A stretch of DNA of 53,721 nucleotides from an uncultured Coriobacteriaceae bacterium. GTDB taxonomy: Bacteria > Actinomycetota > Coriobacteriia > Coriobacteriales > Atopobiaceae. The position numbers and the translations under genes are program-made. The stretch lies in assembly GCA_900543875.1 (NCBI GenBank), contig UQSV01000004.1, forward strand, positions 1-53,721, given 5' to 3'. The notes below the pieces were generated by a model that saw only the letters and a program-made list of their open reading frames with translations, was not told the origin of the DNA and did not search any database. Below, in pieces: positions 42,696-52,175 of this stretch. Every line of letters begins with the position of its first letter. The first letter of the stretch is position 1.

Positions 42696-42759
42696 TCGCG
42701 TTCCTCCCGTTGGACCTTTTCCAATTATCGCGCTTGTCCCGGGGTGGGAAGGCCCGTTG

Positions 42760-42933
42760 CCGTATTGTGGCTTGCGTCTAGGCGCCGCGGCCGGCAACGC
42801 CTGGCAGCAGGTGGCCGACCAGGTTGGCTGGGTCACCGACATGGCCAAGCTTGTGCTCTTTGGCGTGCTTGCCGTCGCCGCCGTCTGGTGGATCGTGCGC
42901 CGCGCCCTTCCCGTCTGGCGCGAGCATGCGTAA
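42760..42933 (+). pseudogene. C-terminal fragment of a DedA-like membrane protein
   Basis: The stretch GLRLGAAAGNAWQQVADQVG followed by one hydrophobic helix (LVLFGVLAVAAVWWIV) and RRALPVWREH resembles the C-terminus of DedA-family proteins (G-x-x-LG-x-x-W then a last helix). The upstream part is missing, so it is a truncated remnant left next to the acetyltransferase gene. Confidence 0.4.
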
Positions 42934-43036
42934 GGGGAACGCGAAACCTCAGGTTAAGTGGGGGAGTGGGACAATGCCTGCCTGAGCAAGTGTCCCAGCG
43001 CGACAGAGGCTCCAGGCGCGTGTTCCGCCGCCGCGC

Positions 43037-43573
43037 CTAAGCCAGGGCAACGTCTCCGTACCAGCCCCAGCGGGGCTGCGCCTGCACGCCGTAGTTGCTG
43101 AGCCACAGGTCGAGCGGCAGCTTGCGCACCTGGGCATTCGCGCAGTCCATGACCTGGTCGTCCCCGATGTAGAGCCCCACGTGGCCAAAGCGCGCGGCGC
43201 CCGGCGTGTAAGGGGCGGCGGGCACGGCCACGATCATGCCCGTGAGCAGGCGGGCGGCGTTGCTCTCGTGGCAGTAACGCTCATAGAGCTCGCGGGCGTC
43301 CCCGGCATAAAGCCGCAGACCACAGCCGGCAAAGACCGCCTCGACCCATCCGGCGCAGTGCTCGCCTGCAAGGCCTGGCGTGGCATGCGCGCGAACGACG
43401 ACGTTTCGCTGCGCCATGGTTGCGTCATCGAGCGCCTGTGGCTCGCTACCTGCGGCGATATGGCGCCAGGCGGGCTCTCCCCAGATGGTGAGGCCATCCT
43501 CGCCCAGCATGTCCCGTCGCGCGAGCGCCGCAAGGAAGCGGCCGCGCGTCTCGTCGTTCGTCTCGTATGTCAC
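43037..43573 (-). CDS. NlpC/P60- or CHAP-like cysteine hydrolase
   Basis: 178 aa, GTG start after AGAGGAGGCGCGC. The candidate active-site Cys73 is in EHCAGWVEAVF at the start of a helix, and His131 in FGHVGLYIGDDQVMDC at a strand, the geometry of papain-like NlpC/P60 and CHAP peptidases. There is no signal peptide or membrane anchor, so it is cytoplasmic or released by lysis. The N-terminal 60 residues (RGRFLAALARRDMLGEDG) are not recognised. It may cut peptidoglycan peptides or amides. It is divergent from the acetyltransferase gene that follows, sharing a 68-bp intergenic region. Confidence 0.7.
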   Translation of the reverse strand: MTYETNDETRGRFLAALARRDMLGEDGLTIWGEPAWRHIAAGSEPQALDDATMAQRNVVVRAHATPGLAGEHCAGWVEAVFAGCGLRLYAGDARELYERYCHESNAARLLTGMIVAVPAAPYTPGAARFGHVGLYIGDDQVMDCANAQVRKLPLDLWLSNYGVQAQPRWGWYGDVALA

Positions 43574-43641
43574 GCGCGCCTCCTCTTTTGCCTCCTGCTA
43601 CTGTAGTCGCAAGAGGCAACGAGGTGCGTGCGGAGGATGCC

Positions 43642-44238
43642 ATGACCGAGAAGGACAAGATGCTCTCGGGCGAGCTGTACGATGCCAACAACGACGAGGC
43701 GCTGCTTGCCGAGCGCGCCCATGCCAAGGAGCTGTGCTACGACTTCAACCAGCTGCGGCCCTCCGATGCGGCGGGCCAGCGCGCGATTCTTCGCGAGCTC
43801 CTCGGCGAGGTGGGGAAGGGCGCTTGTGTCACCGCCCCCTTCTGGTGCGACTACGGCTACAACATCGAGCTGGGCGAGATCTTCTTCTTCAACCATAACC
43901 TCGTGGTTCTCGACGGTGCCAGGGTGACGTTTGGCGATAACGTCTTCGTAGCGCTCAACTGCGGCTTCTATACGGCGGGGCACCCCGTTGACGCCGCGCT
44001 GCGTCGCCAGGGCATCGAGTACGCTCGTCCCATCCGCGTGGGGCACGACGTCTGGATTGGTGCGGGCGTCCACGTGATGCCGGGCGTGACCATTGGCGAC
44101 AACGTGGTGATTGGCGGCGGCAGCGTCGTCGTGCGCGACATCCCCTCCAACTGCGTGGCGGTGGGCAATCCCTGCAGGCCCATTCGCTATCTCGAGGTGG
44201 GCGAGAAGGCCTCGTCCGCCTGTGATTGTGGCGCCTAG
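43642..44238 (+). CDS. maa: Maltose/galactoside O-acetyltransferase (left-handed beta-helix)
   Basis: 198 aa. The N-terminal helical domain EKDKMLSGELYDANNDEAL is typical of the Maa/LacA family, followed by hexapeptide repeats (LEL-type) such as GARVTFGDNVFVALNCGFY and VGHDVWIGAGVHVMPGVTIG. The catalytic His is in YTAGHPVD. The enzyme acetylates sugars with acetyl-CoA and forms trimers. The start follows GCGGAGGATGCC. The symbol follows the family; the true acceptor sugar cannot be told. Confidence 0.88.
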   Translation: MTEKDKMLSGELYDANNDEALLAERAHAKELCYDFNQLRPSDAAGQRAILRELLGEVGKGACVTAPFWCDYGYNIELGEIFFFNHNLVVLDGARVTFGDNVFVALNCGFYTAGHPVDAALRRQGIEYARPIRVGHDVWIGAGVHVMPGVTIGDNVVIGGGSVVVRDIPSNCVAVGNPCRPIRYLEVGEKASSACDCGA

Positions 44239-44263
44239 CGAGGTCGCGGACGGCCTTGCTGCT

Positions 44264-44590
44264 CACAAGTCGGGGTTGTGCATTTGTCCGTGGCACTCGA
44301 GGGCGTTGGGCTGCACTACTTTTGGGGTTGTGCATTCAACTGAGGTGACCGAGTTCTTTTGACTGCACTTAATTCGGCTTCGTGCGTTCCCCCGTGAACG
44401 CACGAAGCCGAATTTCGTGCAGCAGACCGAATCAGCCAGGCCTGCGGGGATGCACGAAGCCGATATCCGTGCAGCGAGCTGGACCTGGCGTGCCGGCGTG
44501 AACGCACGAAGCCGATATCCGTGCAGCGAGTCGGACTCGCCATGCCCACGTGAACGCACGAGCCCGGTATCCGTGCAACGCCCTGCGAGC
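44264..44590. repeat. Head-to-head array of 52-bp units (3 inverted, 4 direct)
   Basis: On the plus strand four units start at 44396, 44449, 44500 and 44552 (periods 53, 51, 52). On the minus strand two full units and one partial unit run the other way from about 44394 to 44264 (period 52). Each unit has a 21-bp core GCAC-N13-GTGC followed by AG, e.g. GCACGAAGCCGATATCCGTGC, and a more variable 31-bp part. The junction forms a perfect 19-bp hairpin with loop CCCCGT. The period is not a multiple of three, so it is not coding. No cas genes are present and the variable parts are related, so this is not a CRISPR array. Confidence 0.75.
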
Positions 44591-44756
44591 CCCGCCCTTC
44601 TCGCACGCATCGGCCGCCCGCGCCCATCCCACTGCGCTTCACAAGAAATGGATATTCTGCCCGCAAGAGCGCATAACCGCGTGCCTACCTGCTCTACCTG
44701 CAGGTATGTAAGGTTGCCAAACCAAAAGTTAGCTGTCGCTCATCAAAACAAGGCGT

Positions 44757-44762
44757 TATAGT
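44757..44762 (+). promoter_or_regulatory. Candidate -10 of carAB
   Basis: GCGTTATAGTACC contains TATAGT, 220 bp before carA, so the operon would have a long leader that contains the hairpin at 44883-44920. No clear -35 was found. Confidence 0.4.
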
Positions 44763-44882
44763 ACCCACGACCTTTAAGCACGGTACGGGATACCTGCAAG
44801 GCAAACGGCCTGACTCGGCGCTGGACATGCCGGGTTTACGTTGGGCCAAAGGGCGCGCGGCGCATGCGCACCCGTCTTGTGG

Positions 44883-44920
44883 GGACGCCCTCGGCCATGC
44901 CGGGCGTCTTTTCTTATGGC
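44883..44920 (+). promoter_or_regulatory. Terminator-like hairpin in the carA leader
   Basis: GACGCCC pairs with GGGCGTC across an 11-nt loop and is followed by TTTTCTT, about 60 bp before the carA start. It could be the terminator of an attenuation system in the carAB leader, since pyr and arg genes are often controlled that way, or simply the end of an upstream transcript. No PyrR-binding motif was recognised. Confidence 0.5.
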
Positions 44921-44978
44921 GCTCGGGCACCCCGGGCGTCTTTTTCTTGCCGCGCGAACCCAACCGAAAGGGGAACGC

Positions 44979-46265
44979 GTGAACCCACTTCTGGCAAAGG
45001 GCGCCACCAAGGCGCTGCTTGCGCTCGAGGACGGCACCACGTTCGAGGGTCTGTCGGTGGGCGCCACCGGCGAGACGTTCGGCGAGCTCGTCTTCAACAC
45101 CTCGATGTCCGGCTACCAGGAGGTCATCTCCGATCCCTCCTACGCCGGCCAGGTCGTTGCCTTCACCTACCCGCAGATTGGCAACTACGGCGTGTGCGCC
45201 GCCGACATGCAGTCCGATGGCGTTGACCTCGCGGGCGTCGTCGTCTGCGACATGTGCCACACGCCCAACAACTGGCGTGCCGAGGGCACCTTGCCCGACT
45301 TCCTCGCCGAGCATGGCATCGTGGCCATCGAGTGCGTCGACACCCGCGAGCTCACGCTGCGCGTGCGCGAGGCCGGCACGATGCGCTGCGCCATCTCGAC
45401 CACCGACCTCGACCCGGCGAGCCTCGTGGCCCGCGTCAAGGAAGCCCCCTCCATCTCCGAGACCAACTGGGTCGCCAAGGTCTCGACGGCCGACGCCTAC
45501 GACGTCGACGCCAAGGTCGATCTCGACCGTCCGCGCCGCCGCCTGCGCGTCACCGCCCTCGACTGCGGCGAGAAGCGCGGCATCCTGCGCGGCCTCATCG
45601 GTGCCGGCATCGACGTGCACGTCGTGCCCTGGGACACCTCGGCCGAGAAGATCTTGGCCGACAACCCCGACGGCGTGTTCCTCTCCAACGGCCCCGGCGA
45701 CCCCCGCGAGCTGCCCGAGCCCGCCGCCTGCGCCGAGCAGCTCCTGGGCCGAGTCCCCGTCTTTGGCATCTGCCTGGGCCACCAGATGATCTGCCAGGCC
45801 GCGGGCGCCCAGATTGAGAAGCTCCCGTACGGCCACCACGGCGGCAACCAGCCCGTCATGAACCTGCTCTCGGGCATGGTCGAGGTCACGGCCCAGAACC
45901 ACAACTATGGCCTCGTCTTCCCGAGCCTGGGTGAGCTCGACGTGGAGCTGTCCGGCGGGCAGGAGGTCGTGGACGCCTGGCGCGCCGCCAATACCTCCGA
46001 CCTGCGCTTCTGGAGCGAGCGACGCATCGCGCCGGTCGCCAACACCGAGCGCTTCGGCCGCATCCGCCTCACGCACGTGAACCTCAACGACGGCACGCCC
46101 GAGGGCATCCAGTTCCTTGACATCCCGGCGTTCTCGGTGCAGTACCATCCCGAGGCCTCGCCCGGCCCGCACGACGCGGTCTACCTCTTCGAGGCGTTCC
46201 GTCGCCTCATCGAGGGCGAGTCCAACTACCTTGACATCGACGTCCGCGAGGGGAGGCGCTTCTAG
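44979..46265 (+). CDS. carA: Carbamoyl-phosphate synthase small subunit
   Basis: 428 aa, GTG start after CGAAAGGGGAAC. Releases ammonia from glutamine for the large subunit. The N-terminal domain opens KALLALEDGTTFEGLSVG and has SGYQEVISDPSYAGQ; the class I amidotransferase domain has SNGPGDPR, the catalytic Cys265 in GICLGHQ, NHNYGL and YHPEASPGPHD with His/Glu. It is longer than the usual 360-390 aa because about 45 residues (VFPSLGELDVELSGGQEVVD to WSERRIAPVANTERFG, nucleotides 45915-46065) are inserted between NHNYGL and the THVNLNDGT strand. It is followed immediately by carB. Confidence 0.93.
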   Translation: MNPLLAKGATKALLALEDGTTFEGLSVGATGETFGELVFNTSMSGYQEVISDPSYAGQVVAFTYPQIGNYGVCAADMQSDGVDLAGVVVCDMCHTPNNWRAEGTLPDFLAEHGIVAIECVDTRELTLRVREAGTMRCAISTTDLDPASLVARVKEAPSISETNWVAKVSTADAYDVDAKVDLDRPRRRLRVTALDCGEKRGILRGLIGAGIDVHVVPWDTSAEKILADNPDGVFLSNGPGDPRELPEPAACAEQLLGRVPVFGICLGHQMICQAAGAQIEKLPYGHHGGNQPVMNLLSGMVEVTAQNHNYGLVFPSLGELDVELSGGQEVVDAWRAANTSDLRFWSERRIAPVANTERFGRIRLTHVNLNDGTPEGIQFLDIPAFSVQYHPEASPGPHDAVYLFEAFRRLIEGESNYLDIDVREGRRF

Positions 46266-49478
<3,213 letters not shown>

Positions 49479-49491
49479 CAGAGCCCGGCGG

Positions 49492-49577
49492 GCCTGGGAC
49501 GATTTAGCCCGGAGCTTTATCGTCCCAAACCCCAGGTAACGTGGGACGAAACAGCTCCGGGCAAATCTGTCCCAGGC
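49492..49577. repeat. 86-bp near-perfect inverted repeat after carB
   Basis: GCCTGGGAC at the left end pairs with GTCCCAGGC at the right end. Inside, AGCCCGGAGCT pairs with AGCTCCGGGC, and CGTCCCA with TGGGACG; the centre is AACCCCAGGTAACG. It would extrude as a long hairpin. It contains no T-run, so it is more like a repeat element than a simple terminator. Size is close to the elements bracketing the Type III region, but the sequence is different. Confidence 0.65.
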
Positions 49578-49590
49578 TGAGTTGGCCTGC

Positions 49591-49634
49591 CAAGCGGGGC
49601 GAGGGGTGCGTGCCTCTCGCCCCGCTTTCGTGCC
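49591..49634 (+). terminator. Terminator-like hairpin after carB
   Basis: AGCGGGGCGAG pairs with CTCGCCCCGCT around GGGTGCGTGCCT, followed by TTCGT. Together with the repeat upstream it probably ends the carAB transcript. Confidence 0.65.
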
Positions 49635-49810
49635 AAAGGGGACGGGTCTGCCGGCACGCGGCCGCCTGCTGCCGGCCCGCTCGTCTCGGCCATTGCGCAC
49701 ACCCGCCGCACCCGTTACCGCGCCGTAACATAACGGGGCTATCCTGTGGCGATACCGCGACATAGAAGTGCCGCTTTACGAACGACAAGGTACGTGAGGA
49801 GCGTTACAGC

Positions 49811-50860
49811 ATGGCAGTTGAGAAGAAGGACCTGGACTGGGGCAGCCTCGGCTTCAGCTATATGCAGACCGACTATAGCTATGAGGCCCACTGGAAGGAC
49901 GGCGAGTGGGACGAGGGCGGTCTCACGACCGACCACACGATGCACGTCTCCGAGTGCGGCGGCATCTTCCACTACTGCCAGGAGGTCTTCGAGGGCCTCA
50001 AGGCCTACACCACCGCCGACGGCAGCATCGTCTGCTTCCGCCCGGACCAGAACGCCCAGCGCATGTACGACTCCGCCCAGCGCCTCGAGATGCCGCCCTT
50101 CCCGGTCGACCGCTTCGTTGACGCCGTCAAGCAGGTCGTCACGGCCAACGCCGCCTGGGTTCCGCCCTTCGGCTCCGGCGCCACGCTCTACGTCCGCCCG
50201 TTCATGATTGGCTCCGGCAACGTCATCGGCGTCGCCCCCGCCCCCGAGTACACCTTCCGCATCCTCGTGACGCCGGTGGGCCCCTACTACAAGGGTGGCC
50301 TCAAGGCCGTCAAGCTGCGCGTCTCCGAGTACGACCGCGCCGCGCCCCACGGCACCGGCAACATCAAGGCCGGCCTGAACTACGCCATGAGCCTGAAGCC
50401 CTCCGTCGAGGCCCACTCCACCGGCTATGCCGATAACCTCTACCTCGACTCCGAGACCCGCACCTACGTCGAGGAGACGGGCGGCGCCAACGTGCTGTTC
50501 GTCGACGGCAACACCCTCGTCGTTCCCAAGAGCCACACCGACTCGATCCTGCCCTCCATCACCCGTCGCTCGCTGGTCCAGGTTGCTCAGGACCTCGGCA
50601 TGGTCGTCGACGAGCGCCCGGTCGAGTGGGCCGAAGTCAAGAGCGGCAAGTTCTCCGAGTGCGGCATGTGCGGCACCGCCGCCGTCATTTCCCCGGTGGG
50701 CGAGATCGACAACAAGGTCTACGGCGCCGACGAGACCGTCGTCTTCCCGGCCGGCCACGTTGAGTGCGGCCCGGTCATGAAGAAGCTGCGCGAGACCCTC
50801 ACCGGCATCCAGGACGGCGCCGTCGAGGACAAGCACAACTGGGTCTTCAAGGTCTGCTAG
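49811..50860 (+). CDS. ilvE: Branched-chain amino acid aminotransferase
   Basis: 349 aa class IV (fold type IV) PLP enzyme, the last step of valine, leucine and isoleucine synthesis or the first of their breakdown. The catalytic Lys is in GNIKAGLNYAMSLKP. Other family motifs are FHYCQEVFEGLKAY near the N-terminus, LYVRPFMIGSG, ETGGANVLFV (the E-x-GG-N-N/V motif) and MCGTAAVISPV. Length fits the BCAT2-type enzymes of Actinobacteria and Bacillus. The start follows AGGAGCGTTACAGC. No other ilv or leu genes are near. Confidence 0.95.
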   Translation: MAVEKKDLDWGSLGFSYMQTDYSYEAHWKDGEWDEGGLTTDHTMHVSECGGIFHYCQEVFEGLKAYTTADGSIVCFRPDQNAQRMYDSAQRLEMPPFPVDRFVDAVKQVVTANAAWVPPFGSGATLYVRPFMIGSGNVIGVAPAPEYTFRILVTPVGPYYKGGLKAVKLRVSEYDRAAPHGTGNIKAGLNYAMSLKPSVEAHSTGYADNLYLDSETRTYVEETGGANVLFVDGNTLVVPKSHTDSILPSITRRSLVQVAQDLGMVVDERPVEWAEVKSGKFSECGMCGTAAVISPVGEIDNKVYGADETVVFPAGHVECGPVMKKLRETLTGIQDGAVEDKHNWVFKVC

Positions 50861-50889
50861 CTCTTCTCGACTGTTTGAACTTTGATTTG

Positions 50890-50938
50890 TGGGGCGGCTC
50901 CGCCGGCGCGCGTGCGTTGACGGAGCCGCCCGTTTTGT
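50890..50938 (+). terminator. Intrinsic terminator after ilvE
   Basis: GGGCGGCTCCG pairs with CGGAGCCGCCC, followed by GTTTTGT. About 30 bp after the ilvE stop. Confidence 0.85.
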
Positions 50939-50945
50939 AGGGGCG

Positions 50946-51022
50946 TGACAGAGGGGCCAGAGCCCTTTGTCACCTTTTCTGAAAAGAGGGGCGGCATGAC
51001 AGGGGGACGTGCCTTTTGTCAT
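50946..51022. repeat. Paired TGACAG...TGTCA repeats upstream of the isoaspartyl peptidase
   Basis: A TGACAGAGGGGCCAGAGCCC-TTTGTCA hairpin (about 50946-50972), the bridge CCTTTTCTGAAAAGAGGG, and a second unit TGACAGGGGGACGTGCC-TTTTGTCA (about 50997-51021). The first unit and the bridge recur downstream of the same gene at 52006-52050. Confidence 0.7.
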
Positions 51023-51048
51023 ATCCCCCTCGGGCGAAAGGAAGGCGC

Positions 51049-52008
51049 ATGAGCATGGGCGACGTTGCGCGCGTCGAGCGCGTTGGGGGAGAGGGCCCGC
51101 TGCTGGTGATCCACGGCGGTGCGGGCAGGCGCCTGCACGAGATGACTCTCGAGCAGAAGGCCGAGACGAACGCGGCTCTGGCGGCGGCCCTCGACGCGGG
51201 CTATGCGGTGCTTGCGGCCGGGGGCGCGGCCGAGGACGCCGTGACCGCGGCCATCCACGTGATGGAGGACGCCCCGTGCTTCAACTGCGCCCGTGGTGCG
51301 GCCCTCACGCTCGACGGCACGGCCGAGCTCGACGCTTGTCTCATGCTGGGCAATGGCGAGACGGGCGCCGCCTGCGGCCTTACCTCGGCCAAGCATCCCA
51401 TCGACGTGGCCCGTGCCGTGATGGAGCGCACACCGCACGTGCTCTTCTCGGCACCGTCGGCGGCGCTTCTCGACGAGTGGGGAATCGAGCAGGTCGACAA
51501 CGCCTATTTTGTGACGCCAGCCCGCGCGGCGGCGCTCGAGGAATGGAAGCAGCTGCATGCCGCGGGTGCCAGCGCGGCCGATGCTGCGGCCGCCGACGCG
51601 ACCCGTCATGGCACCGTGGGCGCCGTGGCGCGAGACGCACGCGGCATCATCGCGGCCGGCACCTCGACCGGCGGCATCACGGGGCAGGTGAGCGGCCGCG
51701 TGGGCGACTCGCCCCTGTGCGGCGCCGGCACCTACGCCAATGCCGGGAGCGTGGCCGTGAGCTGCACCGGCACGGGCGAGACGTTCATCCAGGAGGTGGC
51801 TGCCTACCAGGTGCACGCGCGCGTGAACATCGCCGGCGAGGCACTCGATGAGGCCTGCTGCCACATGCTCGAGGCGGTCGACGCCCGCGGTGGCAACGGC
51901 GGCGTCATCGCCCTGCCCACCGAGGGGGCGGGCGCCATTGGCTACACGTGCGGCGCCCAGATGAACCGCGCCTGGGCCTGGGAGGGCCAGCGCTTCACCG
52001 GCGTGTGA
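51049..52008 (+). CDS. Isoaspartyl peptidase / L-asparaginase (Ntn hydrolase)
   Basis: 319 aa, start after GAAAGGAAGGCGC. The opening PLLVIHGGAGRR is the family signature, GAALTLDGTAELDACLM is the following block, and the precursor is cut before Thr189 in RHGTVGAVARD, which becomes the nucleophile of the beta chain. Further beta-chain motifs are AAGTSTGGITG and GDSPLCGAGTYAN. It removes isoaspartyl residues from peptides or hydrolyses asparagine. No signal peptide is visible, so it is cytoplasmic. It is flanked by related repeat units on both sides. Confidence 0.92.
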   Translation: MSMGDVARVERVGGEGPLLVIHGGAGRRLHEMTLEQKAETNAALAAALDAGYAVLAAGGAAEDAVTAAIHVMEDAPCFNCARGAALTLDGTAELDACLMLGNGETGAACGLTSAKHPIDVARAVMERTPHVLFSAPSAALLDEWGIEQVDNAYFVTPARAAALEEWKQLHAAGASAADAAAADATRHGTVGAVARDARGIIAAGTSTGGITGQVSGRVGDSPLCGAGTYANAGSVAVSCTGTGETFIQEVAAYQVHARVNIAGEALDEACCHMLEAVDARGGNGGVIALPTEGAGAIGYTCGAQMNRAWAWEGQRFTGV

Positions 52009-52081
52009 CAAAGGGGTCAAAGCCCTTTGTCACCTTTCCTGAAAAGAGGGCGGGGACAAAAGGCACGTCCCTCTGTCCCCG
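52006..52081. repeat. Repeat pair downstream of the isoaspartyl peptidase
   Basis: TGACAAAGGGGTCAAAGCCC-TTTGTCA with the bridge CCTTTCCTGAAAAGAGGG matches the upstream copy in direct orientation. The following unit GGGGACAAAAGGCACGTCCC-TGTCCCC is the reverse orientation of the 27431-27459 unit. Confidence 0.7.
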
Positions 52082-52089
52082 AACAGCGG

Positions 52090-52134
52090 AGCGGCCCCGG
52101 CGCAGCATCAACCGCATCGGGGCCGCTCTTGTCT
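52090..52134. terminator. Hairpin between the convergent peptidase and oppA genes
   Basis: GAGCGGCCCCG pairs perfectly with CGGGGCCGCTC around an 18-nt loop. Followed by TTGTCTC on the plus strand. It probably serves the transcripts from both sides. Confidence 0.6.
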
Positions 52135-52175
52135 CGGGACGTGCCAACAGACCCGTCCCCTTTGGCATGCGCTCG

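Noticed and set aside
44396..44590. CRISPR array
   Set aside because: Repeats diverge, the parts between them are similar to each other, a second track runs in the opposite direction, and there are no cas genes.
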